This document shows positions 51,607-60,298 of a DNA stretch of 64,000 bases, piece by piece; the stretch's first letter is position 1, and every line of letters begins with the position of its first letter. The translations under genes were made by a program, and so were the position numbers. Origin of the DNA: Ancylobacter sp. WKF20 (GTDB taxonomy: Bacteria; Pseudomonadota; Alphaproteobacteria; Rhizobiales; Xanthobacteraceae); the NCBI RefSeq assembly GCF_029760895.1, contig NZ_CP121679.1, positions 3,950,001 to 4,014,000 of the forward strand, read 5' to 3'. The notes below the pieces were generated by a model. It searched no databases. It was not told the DNA's origin and saw only the letters and a program-made list of their open reading frames with translations.

Positions 51607-52632
51607 ATGAGCGTTCATACGCAACCGGTCGCGACCGGTACGACGCCCGGCGTCAGCCTCAAGGCAAGCACGCGCTGGATCTTCGTCAATCTCGGCATTC
51701 TGCCGATCCTGCTGATCGCCGCCATGCTGTTCTTCGCGCTGCAGGAGGAGCGTTTCCTCTCCAGCGGCAACCTGTTCAATGTCGGACGGCAGTCGACCTT
51801 CCTGATCATTCTCGCCATGGGGCAGATGATCGTGATCCTCACCGCCGGACTTGATCTCTCCGCAGGCTCAACGGTCGGCTTTTCCGGCGTGGTCTCGGCG
51901 CTGGTGCTGCTCGCGGTGCTGCGCGGTCATCCCGATGCCATCGTGCTGGCAGCGCTCGCCTCGGTTGCGGCCGGCCTGGCGGCGGGCCTTCTGGTTGGAG
52001 CGGTAAACGGGTTCGGGGTCGCGGTGCTCGGCGTCTCGCCCTTCATGATGACGCTCGGCACCAGCACGAGCCTGGTCGGCATCGCGCTGACCCTGACGCA
52101 GGGCCTGCCAGTGACTGGCGTTCCCGACGATTTCATGCGCGTGTTCGGCTATGGCCGCTTCGTCGGCCTTGCCCCGCCGATGATCGCCACGCTCGTGCTG
52201 TTCGTGGTGGTGTGGGTGCTACTCAACCGCACTACGGTCGGGCGCTATTTCTACGCTGTCGGCTCCAACATGCGCTCGGCGCAGCTTTCGGGCATCGCCA
52301 CCAAGCGCCAGCTCTTCCTCGCCTACATCCTCTCCAGCCTGATGGCGGCCGTGGTCGGCATCCTGTTCGTCGCCCGCTCCGGCTCGGCGGAGGCGCTGAA
52401 CGGCCAGCCCTTCACCTTGCAGGCGGTGGCGGCGTGCGTGATCGGCGGCATCTCGCTCTTCGGTGGCGTCGGGCGGGTGCGCGACGTGGTGCTCGGCGCG
52501 CTGTTCATCACGTTGCTGACCAATGGCATGAACCTCATCCGCGTCGAATCCTATGTTCAGCAGATCGTGCTCGGCGCGGTGCTGATCCTGTCGCTGGTCG
52601 CGGACCAGATTCGCATCAAATTCTTCGCCTGA
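51607..52632 (+). CDS. RbsC-type sugar ABC permease
   Basis: A 341-residue protein with about ten helices. Typical parts: ILTAGLDLSAGSTVGFSGVV, GVSPFMMTLGTSTSLVGIAL and ACVIGGISLFGGVGRVRDVV. It forms the channel of the importer. It starts one base after the ATPase stop. The family carries monosaccharides, polyols, or in some cases other small solutes; the cargo is likely the locus substrate. Confidence 0.92.
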   Translation: MSVHTQPVATGTTPGVSLKASTRWIFVNLGILPILLIAAMLFFALQEERFLSSGNLFNVGRQSTFLIILAMGQMIVILTAGLDLSAGSTVGFSGVVSALVLLAVLRGHPDAIVLAALASVAAGLAAGLLVGAVNGFGVAVLGVSPFMMTLGTSTSLVGIALTLTQGLPVTGVPDDFMRVFGYGRFVGLAPPMIATLVLFVVVWVLLNRTTVGRYFYAVGSNMRSAQLSGIATKRQLFLAYILSSLMAAVVGILFVARSGSAEALNGQPFTLQAVAACVIGGISLFGGVGRVRDVVLGALFITLLTNGMNLIRVESYVQQIVLGAVLILSLVADQIRIKFFA

Positions 52633-52667
52633 TCCGGCACAGCCGGACACCATTGGGAGCCACTAGA

Positions 52668-53045
52668 ATGGGCAGCGGGTACTGGGTCGATCTCATCGGC
52701 CGTCTGGGAATTGCCTTCTATTTTATCTGGGCCACCTGGTTCAACTACACGTCCTGGGGACACCATATCTCCGAGTTCAACCGCATCGGCGTAGGCCCGG
52801 CGGCCCCTGCTTTGGTGCTGGGGCTCATCGCGTCGTTCGTCGGGGCCGTGCTGCTGCTCATACCCGGTACGGTTGTCTATGGCGCAGCGATCCTCATCGT
52901 CTTCACCGCACTCGCCGATGCGTTGTTCCACCGCTACTGGACCTACCCCGATCCGCACGAGCAAGTCATTCACAAGTTCTTCTTGTTCGAGCACGTCGCA
53001 TTGATCGGCGGCTTGCTGGCGGTCATCGCCCCACGCCTCGGCTGA
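52668..53045 (+). CDS. DoxX-like membrane protein
   Basis: A 125-residue, four-helix protein: GRLGIAFYFIWATWFNYTSW, LGLIASFVGAVLLLIPGTVV, GAAILIVFTALADALFHRYW and FEHVALIGGLLAVIAP. It matches the DoxX family (quinone-linked subunits or stress-linked membrane proteins). In this operon it could pass electrons from a dehydrogenase such as the GMC enzyme to the quinone pool; this is inferred. It is followed by a bidirectional terminator. Confidence 0.8.
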   Translation: MGSGYWVDLIGRLGIAFYFIWATWFNYTSWGHHISEFNRIGVGPAAPALVLGLIASFVGAVLLLIPGTVVYGAAILIVFTALADALFHRYWTYPDPHEQVIHKFFLFEHVALIGGLLAVIAPRLG

Positions 53046-53068
53046 GGTCCCCTATCGACCGCCAATGA

Positions 53069-53100
53069 AAAACCCGCGACGGGCGTCCGTCGCGGGTTTT
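53069..53100. terminator. Bidirectional terminator between DoxX and GMC genes
   Basis: A 14-base-pair stem AAAACCCGCGACGG / CCGTCGCGGGTTTT (53069-53082, 53087-53100) with loop GCGT, A-run on the left and T-run on the right, between two convergent genes. Confidence 0.9.
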
Positions 53101-53126
53101 CTTGTTCGGGTCGGTGGCGGGCCGCG

Positions 53127-54545
53127 TCAGGCGGCGGCCGCACTCGCCGAGCGAGTGGCCTTGATGTGGTCCGCCGTCATAAGGGCGGCGGCGACGGTTG
53201 TGAAGGTTGGGTTGGCGCCGCTCGGCACGGCGAGGGTGGCGTTACCCGCCGCATACAGGTTGTCGTAGTTCCAGAAGCGGCCGTTGCGGTCGACGACGCT
53301 GGTGCCATCCGGCTTCGGGCCCATGCGGCACGAGCCCATGAGATGGGCGGAGCCACCGGCTTTGTAGAGGACAGGGAACCAGCCCTGGCGTGTGTCCGAC
53401 ACGGCGGCACTGACGAGGTAGTTTTCAGCGGCAGCGGCGGCGATGCGGCGTTGGTCCGCCTCGGAGTGCACCAGCGTGACCGCAACCTCCGGCAGGCCAA
53501 ATCCATCCGAGGCGGTCGCAGAAAACTGTATCCGATTGTCCGGATTCACCTCCATCGCGACAAAGGTGGCCACATCGGCGCCGTCCTCGTCGCGCGTGCC
53601 GGCCGGTGGCGTCTGCGGGAAGCGGAACACTTCGTTCTGGAACGGATGGTCCTTGCTGAATGGCACCCACACCGAGAACAGCGGATCATTGGCGGGAACC
53701 TCGGCGACAATCTCCGGCTTCAGCAGAACGCGGGTAGAGATGATCGGGTGGTCGAGAATGTAGCGGCCGAGCGCCGGACCGGCATCCACCTTCGAGGCGG
53801 CGACGATCTGCGGGGTCGCTATAGGCCCGGCGGCGATCACGACCGCATCGGCGTTGACGGTGATTTCCTCGCCGCCAGCCGCCGGGGCGATGACGAGCCC
53901 GGTCGCACGACTTCCAGTGGCCTCGATGCGGCGCACGACATGATCGGTGATGAGGGTGAGGTTGTCCGGGTTATACTCGCCGGCGAGCAGGTCGTCGGCG
54001 CCGGTGAATTTGAGGCCCGTCGGCGTCTCGCGCACGGCGATCGGCATGTGCTGCACCGGCCGGCCGGTGAGGTCACGGCCGATGGCGGCAGTCACGCGGT
54101 CGAGGATGCGGCCGGCGCGCACGCCGCGCCCGAAGATGTCGGCATTGGCGTGAAGCAGCGCCGCAGAGCGGGTGAGATAGGGTGTCCATTCGTCAACACT
54201 CATCCACTCGGGCAATTCAGCAACGTCCGGGTAGGGCAGGTTCGAGCAGAAGATCGAAAACATGCCGCCCACGCCGTGAGACACCCATAGCCCGTCGAGC
54301 CCCTTGATCGGACCGTTCGCCTTGCAGGGGTAGACCCATTCCTTGGCGATGATCTTGCCGAAATCGGCCAGTGCCGCCTCCGAGGTGTCGAGGTTGCGGC
54401 CGTGCAGGCCCGGCGCACCGAACCGAACCGGACCGGCCTCGACGACAACCACGCGCGCTCCGGCGCGCAGAAGTTCGCCCGCTACCGTCGCTCCGCCGGC
54501 ACCAGAACCCGCGATAACGACATCTGCATCGATGCGCTTGCTCAT
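53127..54545 (-). CDS. GMC-family flavin oxidoreductase
   Basis: A 472-residue protein. The FAD site is VVIAGSGAGGATVAGELLRA. The C-terminal domain has GGSAHLMGSCRMG with the conserved catalytic His region, and NLYAAGNATLAVPSGANPTF. The pattern resembles pyranose-2-oxidase and C-glycoside-3-oxidase-like bacterial GMC members. It may oxidise a sugar alcohol group of a glycoside or another alcohol. Divergent from the FAH gene across a 235-base spacer. ATG at 54545; an upstream start at 54563 is less likely. Confidence 0.85.
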   Translation of the reverse strand: MSKRIDADVVIAGSGAGGATVAGELLRAGARVVVVEAGPVRFGAPGLHGRNLDTSEAALADFGKIIAKEWVYPCKANGPIKGLDGLWVSHGVGGMFSIFCSNLPYPDVAELPEWMSVDEWTPYLTRSAALLHANADIFGRGVRAGRILDRVTAAIGRDLTGRPVQHMPIAVRETPTGLKFTGADDLLAGEYNPDNLTLITDHVVRRIEATGSRATGLVIAPAAGGEEITVNADAVVIAAGPIATPQIVAASKVDAGPALGRYILDHPIISTRVLLKPEIVAEVPANDPLFSVWVPFSKDHPFQNEVFRFPQTPPAGTRDEDGADVATFVAMEVNPDNRIQFSATASDGFGLPEVAVTLVHSEADQRRIAAAAAENYLVSAAVSDTRQGWFPVLYKAGGSAHLMGSCRMGPKPDGTSVVDRNGRFWNYDNLYAAGNATLAVPSGANPTFTTVAAALMTADHIKATRSASAAAA

Positions 54546-54699
54546 CAATCCACTCCTTCGCACCCAGCTAAAACATCATGTGCATGTCGCGGCCCCGCCG
54601 GATTGACGGCGCCGTTGCAGACGCTCGTGCCGGCCGATCATTGGCCCTCACCATCTGGCGCCAAGCGTGCCCGGAACTCACTTGCCCTGACATGCGTCT

Positions 54700-54709
54700 A
54701 GATATATTA
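54700..54709. promoter_or_regulatory. Weak GntR-type operator before the FAH gene
   Basis: AGATATATTA matches TGATATATCA at 8 of 10 positions, in the spacer between the divergent GMC and FAH genes, 71 bases before the FAH start. A poor -35 (TTGCCC at 54682-54687) precedes it. Confidence 0.45.
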
Positions 54710-54780
54710 CATGAGTATCACTGGAGTGGAAGTGGTCTCAACTTCCCGTATTATCTGAATGTATCGAGCTGGGGGAACTG

Positions 54781-55623
54781 ATGAAGCTGTTGCGCCATGG
54801 TCCGGCCGGACAGGAGAAGCCCGGGCTCCTCGATGCGACCGGCGCCATTCGTGATCTGTCCGGCTTTGTCGCCGACATTAACGGCGCTTCACTCGCGCCC
54901 GACGCCCTTGCCTGGCTCGCAGCCCTTGATCCGGCAACGCTGCCGCTGGTGCCGGGCCGGCCGCGTTTGGGCGCCTGTGTCGGGGCGGTGCGGAAGTTTG
55001 TCTGCATTGGTCTCAACTATGCCGACCATGCCGCCGAAACCGGCAAGAGTGTGCCATCGGAGCCGGTGATCTTCCTGAAGGCCACCACAGCGATCTGCGG
55101 CCCGGATGATCCCTATGAAATTCCGCGCGGCAGCACCAAGACCGACTGGGAGGTCGAGCTCGGCATCGTCATCGGCACCCGAGCCAAGTACGTTTCCGAA
55201 GCGCAGGCATTGGACCACGTCGCTGGCTATTGCCTGGTCAATGACGGCTCAGAACGAGCCTTCCAATCCGAGCGGCAAGGGCAGTGGACCAAGGGCAAGA
55301 GCCATGACAGCTTTGGCCCCATCGGGCCCTGGATGGTCACGCGGGACGAGATTCCCGACCCTCACGAACTCGGCATCTGGTGTGAGGTCGATGGCCACCG
55401 CTATCAGGATGGCAACACCCGCACCATGGTGTTTCAGGTTGCCTATCTGGTTTCCTATCTCAGCCAGTTCATGACGCTCGAACCCGGCGATATCATTGCC
55501 ACTGGCACGCCGCCCGGGGTCGGCCTTGGTCTGCGCCCGCAGGTCTTTCTGAAAGCCGGCCAGACGGTGCGCCTCGGCATTGACGGGCTCGGCGTGCAAG
55601 AGCACGTCACCGTCCAGGCCTGA
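54781..55623 (+). CDS. FAH-family hydrolase
   Basis: A 280-residue fumarylacetoacetate hydrolase-fold protein. Metal ligands are in KTDWEVELGIVIG (Glu, Glu) and further in VNDGSERAF; family parts are FVCIGLNYADHAAET, GDIIATGTPPGVGLG. It resembles 2,4-diketo-3-deoxy-sugar-acid hydrolases and ureidoglycolate lyase-type members as well as ring-cleavage product hydratases. Its role could be hydrolysis or decarboxylation of the ring-fission product. First gene of the last transcript, overlapping the RraA gene's open frame. Confidence 0.86.
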   Translation: MKLLRHGPAGQEKPGLLDATGAIRDLSGFVADINGASLAPDALAWLAALDPATLPLVPGRPRLGACVGAVRKFVCIGLNYADHAAETGKSVPSEPVIFLKATTAICGPDDPYEIPRGSTKTDWEVELGIVIGTRAKYVSEAQALDHVAGYCLVNDGSERAFQSERQGQWTKGKSHDSFGPIGPWMVTRDEIPDPHELGIWCEVDGHRYQDGNTRTMVFQVAYLVSYLSQFMTLEPGDIIATGTPPGVGLGLRPQVFLKAGQTVRLGIDGLGVQEHVTVQA

Positions 55624-55664
55624 TGCTCCGTGCGTCTTCCCACCCTCGCGACCATGAGCCCTCC

Positions 55665-56408
55665 ATGACCGCCACCTCGTCGACCGATGTGCCGCCGACC
55701 ACGATCTCCGAGCAGACCATCGCGCTCCTGAAGACCGTCAACGTCTCGACGCTGACCAACTGCCTGCTGCGCCGCGGTTTCCGTAACCAGTTTCTGCACG
55801 GGGTAGCGCCGCTCGATCCGGCGCTGCCAAACATGGTCGGCCCGGCCTTCACCTTGCGCTTCATTCCCTCGCGCGAGGATCTCGACACAATGGCGAACTA
55901 CCAGCTCGATACGCATGTGCAGCGGCGTGCCATCGAGGAGTGTCCCTCCGGCGCCGTACTGGTGGTGGATAGTCGGGGCGATTCTCGCGCCGCCTCGGCC
56001 GGCGATCTGCTCATCGCCCGGCTGAAGGCTCGTGGCTGTGCCGGCATCGTTACCGATGGTGGCTATCGCGACCTGCCGGGTATCCGACGGACCGGGCTGC
56101 CGTCCTATCAGGCCCAGACGGCCTCTCCCGCGACACCGATCACTCTGCACCCGGCCGATCTCAACTTGCCGATCGGCTGCGCGGGCGTGGCCGTCTATCC
56201 CGGAGATATCGTGGTGGGCGATGCCGAGGGCGTGGTGATCGTTCCCGCCCATGTCGCCGCAGAAGTGGCGGAGGAGGCTGCGGCCGTCGTCGCTTATGAG
56301 GAGTTCGCCGAGGAGAAGATCAACGAGGGACGCTCGATCTTCGGCCTGTTTCCGGCGACCGAGGCCAGCCGCCGCGAATACGACGCGTGGAAGGCCACGC
56401 GGTCCTGA
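55665..56408 (+). CDS. RraA/HMG-aldolase-like lyase
   Basis: A 247-residue protein of the RraA-like (PF03737) family from ATG 55665; an ATG at 55623 overlapping the FAH stop is an alternative. The active-site pattern GDLLIARLKARGCAGIVTDG and GGYRDL (Arg, Asp for metal and substrate) fits class II 4-hydroxy-4-methyl-2-oxoglutarate/4-carboxy-4-hydroxy-2-oxoadipate aldolases. In this locus it probably performs the final C-C cleavage giving pyruvate. Confidence 0.85.
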   Translation: MTATSSTDVPPTTISEQTIALLKTVNVSTLTNCLLRRGFRNQFLHGVAPLDPALPNMVGPAFTLRFIPSREDLDTMANYQLDTHVQRRAIEECPSGAVLVVDSRGDSRAASAGDLLIARLKARGCAGIVTDGGYRDLPGIRRTGLPSYQAQTASPATPITLHPADLNLPIGCAGVAVYPGDIVVGDAEGVVIVPAHVAAEVAEEAAAVVAYEEFAEEKINEGRSIFGLFPATEASRREYDAWKATRS

Positions 56409-56428
56409 AGGTGAAAGAGAGTTCGATC

Positions 56429-57298
56429 ATGTATGTGGTTGCGGGGGTATCCGGTCAGACCGGGAAAGCGACGGCAGAGGCTGTGCTGGCCGCCGGACTG
56501 AAGTTGCGCGTCGTCGTCCGTTCCGACGAGCGTGGCAAGGTCTGGGCGGCGAGGGGCGCCGAGGTCGCCGTAGCTGACCTGACCAATCCGGCGGCGCTGA
56601 CCGCGGCTCTGAATGGCGCGGAGGCCGCCTATTTGCTGAACCCCCCGGCCTATGGCGAGGCTGATCCGTTCGGACGCGCGGTCGCCGTCGCTGATGCCGT
56701 CGCCACAGCCGTCGAAGCCTCCGACCTGAAGAAGCTCATCTTCCTGTCGTCCATTTCAGCGCACCTGCCGGCTGGCAATGGCATGATCCACTCAAATCAT
56801 CTCATCGAGCAGCATCTGAAAGGCCTGTCGCGCCCCGTCGCCTTCCTGCGTCCGGGCTATTTCATGGAGAACTGGCTACACGTGATGGCGCCGGTGCGGG
56901 ATGCAGGCGTGCTTCCATCCATGCTCGCACTTGATCGTCCCGTCCCTATGGTGACTGTGGCGGATATTGGCGCGATGGCGGCGAAGATGCTCACGGAGAC
57001 CTGGATGGGTCGCCGGATCGTCGAACTCGCCGGCCCAACCAACCTGGCGCCCGAGGCGTTGGCCCGCCTGCTCGCGGCTGAGCTCGGCCGCCCGGTAACC
57101 CCGATCTCGGTGCCACGCGAGCAATGGTCGGCGATCTTTGCCGCCAGCGGAATGAGCCCGCGCACCGTGGCGGCCTTCATCGAGATGTTCGATGGCTTCA
57201 ACAGCGGGCATATCCGCTTCGAGGGCGCGCAGCCGCGGCGGGGGCAGGAGACACCGGCTAAAGCGGCCGCAGCGCTCGTCGCCTCCACAACTCACTAG
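56429..57298 (+). CDS. NmrA-type NAD(P)-binding reductase
   Basis: A 289-residue Rossmann protein with nucleotide motif VAGVSGQTGKATAEAVL. It is an atypical short-chain reductase of the NmrA/HSCARG kind (FLSSISAHLPAGNGMIHSNH); the catalytic YxxxK of classic SDRs is not in the usual form. ATG at 56429. It may reduce or epimerise an intermediate, or be a redox sensor. It follows the RraA gene by 20 bases. Confidence 0.82.
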   Translation: MYVVAGVSGQTGKATAEAVLAAGLKLRVVVRSDERGKVWAARGAEVAVADLTNPAALTAALNGAEAAYLLNPPAYGEADPFGRAVAVADAVATAVEASDLKKLIFLSSISAHLPAGNGMIHSNHLIEQHLKGLSRPVAFLRPGYFMENWLHVMAPVRDAGVLPSMLALDRPVPMVTVADIGAMAAKMLTETWMGRRIVELAGPTNLAPEALARLLAAELGRPVTPISVPREQWSAIFAASGMSPRTVAAFIEMFDGFNSGHIRFEGAQPRRGQETPAKAAAALVASTTH

Positions 57299-57308
57299 GA
57301 AAACCACT

Positions 57309-57698
57309 ATGACCGCAGTCAACAAGGCGCTCGTCGCGTCGTTCTACGATGCGTTCAATCGCGAGGACGCAGCGCTGTTCCGCACTATCCTCTCTTCGGA
57401 CTGGAAAGATCATCCGGAGGCTCCCGGACAGAAGCCGGGACCCGACGGACTCATCGATGTCGTTGCCGCCTTTCGCGGAGCCTTTGAAGGGCTGGTCATC
57501 ACGCCCGAGCAGGTGGTTGCGGAAGACGATCACGTCGTGGTGCGCATCCGGCTTGAGGGCCGGCATGTGAAGCCGTTCTTCGGCCATTCCCCCTCTGGTC
57601 GCCAGGTGACGTTTTCAGGAATGGACATGCATCGGCTGCGCGACGGCCGTATCGCGGAAACGTGGCACTTCGAACATTTCGATGTGACGTCGGTCTAA
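57309..57698 (+). CDS. SnoaL-like ester cyclase / nuclear-transport-factor-2 fold protein
   Basis: A 129-residue protein: MTAVNKALVASFYDAFNRED, then GLIDVVAAFRGAFEGLVI and WHFEHFDVTSV, the SnoaL/NTF2-like pattern. Members are cyclases, isomerases or sensors with no fixed catalytic motif. It is the last gene of the FAH transcript (10-base gap) and the right edge of the locus. Confidence 0.82.
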   Translation: MTAVNKALVASFYDAFNREDAALFRTILSSDWKDHPEAPGQKPGPDGLIDVVAAFRGAFEGLVITPEQVVAEDDHVVVRIRLEGRHVKPFFGHSPSGRQVTFSGMDMHRLRDGRIAETWHFEHFDVTSV

Positions 57699-57865
57699 CG
57701 TCTGCTCTTCCATTCTGTTGGTATGGGCTTGGAGCGCTGGCCACAAATCAAGTAACCACAATGCGCGCGGTGGCCCATTGACCATCGAGTGGGCGGTATC
57801 GCTGACGATCTAGAGGAACGGCGGGAGAGCGGGTGAATGTCGCGGTGCTTGCGCGCCCGTAGGTC

Positions 57866-58558
57866 TCAGCACACGCGCATGACTGCACCAGTGTCGAGCC
57901 GTTTCACGTAATCCACCACGCGGCCGTTCCAATGATAAGCGAAATGCGCGCCCTGCGTCGGAATCGGCACGACATCGGGCCAGAACACGGCGATGCAGTG
58001 TCCATGGGAATATCGTACGCTTGGCCACGTGACACCGTTCGACCCCTCGGTCCGCCGAGCGGCACCAAATACCTGGGACGCCGTGTAATCATTCGGGTCC
58101 AGCAAGTCGGTCCTGCCTGCTGCGTCGTCCAACTCGGCATCGACCGAGCCGATCAACTCCCGGAACTGTGACGTCCACCCGGGCGGCTCGTCGGTGGCGA
58201 GCATCATTCGCCTATGGTGGTGAATGGTCTCAGCGATAGCCACTTCGGTGCAGTCGCCTGCGTAATAGATGCCGAATGAGCCGTCAGTGAAGCGGCCCGG
58301 CCGTAGGGGTGAGCAGTGGACGAAGGGCGCCATGACCCAACTGGCGCCGGGCCCGGTTATTCGGCGGGCCGCGGGTACCTTGGCGAGATCGCCGATGCTC
58401 TCGCGGATGCGCGGGTTGAACTTGGCTTCAGCTGAGGCGAGCGCCTCCCAGTCGGCCGGATCCGCAATATCCTCGAACAGATCGATGGGCGGATGAATCG
58501 AACGTATGATGCGGACAGTACGTGGCCAGACCACGCGGCGGACGCGCACGGTCACCAT
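57866..58558 (-). CDS. RES-domain NAD-targeting toxin
   Basis: A 230-residue protein with the RES domain: SFGIYYAGDCTEVAIAETIH contains the conserved Arg/Tyr/Glu-type active-site elements, followed by YSHGHCIAVFW. RES toxins degrade or transfer ADP-ribose from NAD+. It overlaps the Xre antitoxin gene by 7 bases. The full length and intact motifs suggest activity. Confidence 0.88.
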   Translation of the reverse strand: MVTVRVRRVVWPRTVRIIRSIHPPIDLFEDIADPADWEALASAEAKFNPRIRESIGDLAKVPAARRITGPGASWVMAPFVHCSPLRPGRFTDGSFGIYYAGDCTEVAIAETIHHHRRMMLATDEPPGWTSQFRELIGSVDAELDDAAGRTDLLDPNDYTASQVFGAARRTEGSNGVTWPSVRYSHGHCIAVFWPDVVPIPTQGAHFAYHWNGRVVDYVKRLDTGAVMRVC

Positions 58559-58965
58559 GCACCGCGCTCAGCGTCGAGATAGGCCCGCAGGTCGATCAGA
58601 TCGGTAATCTCGCCACGCATCATGATGTCGAGCGCGCTTCGCCCGTCGAAGTTTGTATTCGGCTTGCGAATCCAAACATAGCCCCGCATCGGATCGCTGA
58701 AGAGGTAACGAAGCCCCTTATGGATGCCCATCAGGATGGCCATGCGGGCGCGCAAGTCGCGGTCGATCCGCCCGATACTGCCCTCCTTCCAGCGAGCCCA
58801 GGTGCGCTGAGCCATATCGCCTAGCAGGGTTCGGGCCTCAATGTCGCTCAGTTGCCACGCCCGAAACAGGTTCACCGTCGCGCGAGCAAGAGCGGCGGCT
58901 TCCGCATCAGTGATCGCGGGGATGTCGGGTCGGGAAGCGGTTGGCTGGATCGTGGCAAACTGCAT
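58552..58965 (-). CDS. Xre/MbcA/ParS-type antitoxin
   Basis: A 137-residue protein with an Xre-like N-terminal HTH (LARATVNLFRAWQLSDIEAR, LLGDMAQRTWARWKEGSIG) and the C-terminal MbcA/ParS toxin-binding domain (PMRGYVWIRKPNTNFDGRSA). It neutralises the RES toxin encoded by the overlapping next gene and probably autoregulates through the repeats at 58978-59012. Confidence 0.9.
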   Translation of the reverse strand: MQFATIQPTASRPDIPAITDAEAAALARATVNLFRAWQLSDIEARTLLGDMAQRTWARWKEGSIGRIDRDLRARMAILMGIHKGLRYLFSDPMRGYVWIRKPNTNFDGRSALDIMMRGEITDLIDLRAYLDAERGAW

Positions 58966-58977
58966 GGCGAAACCTAA

Positions 58978-59012
58978 TTGGCATAAAAATAATCATTAAA
59001 TGCCATTTGGCA
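58978..59012. promoter_or_regulatory. TGGCA half-sites before the RES-Xre operon
   Basis: TTGGCA at 58978-58983, TGCCA at 59001-59005 and TGGCA at 59008-59012 give inverted half-sites in an A/T-rich stretch directly upstream of the antitoxin start (58965). They are likely operator sites. Confidence 0.55.
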
Positions 59013-59049
59013 AGAGGCGGTGATTGAAGGTTCGCAAGCCACAGTCACG

Positions 59050-60120
59050 CCGCTATGCGGGAGGCTGCTATTGCTCGCGGCGCCGCCCCCGGACCGAGCC
59101 GGGAGCGAACTGTCTGATCCTTGCAGGTCAGTTCGCCAATCGATCCGAACATCGTGTCGCTGATCGCCTGCTGTTGGGTCCGAGGATGATGCTCAAGCAG
59201 CTTGTGCCGAGAAATGTAGCCGGCATTCACCCCCGGAATGGCGTGGTTCATCAACAAGCGGGCGTCAAACTCGGATACTCCAGCTGATGAAACGAGCGTC
59301 CGGAAGGTCTGACGTAGATCGTTACCCCACTTCGCCAGAACGCGCCGTGCCTCCTTCTGCTCGGCGAGATGTCCACTGTCACTCTCTGCTGGGAACAGCC
59401 ATTGCGTGGCCTCACGCGGATAGAGATGCCGACCAAACGCATCAACCGCAGAAGGCACAAAACCATCTGCCGCAACAATGGTACATCAAACGCTCGGTCC
59501 GCACCGCCTTTCGGCCGTGGGATATGAAGCACTCGGCGGCGAAGGTCGAGATGGTGCGGTTTAGCCTCCATGAGTGCCGCCGTCGGCCGGCTGCCCGACA
59601 ACAGCGAGAACATGTGGAATTCGCGACGAATGGGATTGGGCAGCGCTGCGACCTGCTGAAACCACTGCGGCAGGTCATTCAGTCCCATTGCTGTGCTGCG
59701 GCGCTGCTCCGAGTTCCAGTAAACGGCGCTGGCGGGGTTGTCTGTCGGTAGATAGCGATGCGCCTTGCGCGCGTGGTTATAGACGGCTCGCAGCGTCCGC
59801 ATGCTGCCGTTTGCAATGTAAGGGCCATGCTCCGCCGTTATCTCATCGTGCCGTGCAATGACCTTGCTGGGATCGTCGGCGAGGACTTTCAATGGAAGAT
59901 CAAGCCAATCCTTGAAGAGACGCTCTATGTGATCGCGGTAACCTTCGATCGTTCCTGCGCTCCGACCCTTTCGGACAAGGTGCGCATCACGATAGCGCTC
60001 CCAAGCCTCCTGAAGGGTAACCCCTTGGGGAATTGCATCACGCTGCCCAATAAAATCGATCCCAAGAGATGCGCGTGCCGGTGACGTTGCCCGGAATGGG
60101 GCGATCTCAGTTCACTTACT
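59050..60120 (-). pseudogene. Broken tyrosine integrase
   Basis: On the minus strand the frame with LQEAWERYRDAHLVRKGRSA, LKVLADDPSKVIARHDEITA and LLSGSRPTAALMEAK (first catalytic Arg) shifts near 59450 into another frame carrying LFPAESDSGHLAEQKEARRV, LRQTFRTLVSSAGVSEFDAR (second Arg) and GVNAGYISRHKLLEHHPRTQ (nucleophile Tyr). The N-terminal arm-binding part is missing: no start codon fits before about 60120. It is a P4-type integrase, inactive, next to the RES-Xre pair. It supports a past integration event at the right border of the island. Confidence 0.75.
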
Positions 60121-60298
60121 GACCTGTCGTTGAGGAGAATACGTATGTCGGCCATAGCGCAATCCCAGCGAATCCAATGCTTGGCCTTTCGGGCGCGCCA
60201 TTTCACTGTCAACATCAACGGCTTGAACCACACCGCGTGAGCGGTTTCCGTCGCGCGACGGTCGCGGCATGCGCCGCCCGAGGCGCGGACCCGGCGCG

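Noticed and set aside
59925..60233. Separate small minus-strand gene before the integrase
   Set aside because: Its sequence is in another frame than the integrase homology, which runs through the same bases; no family support.
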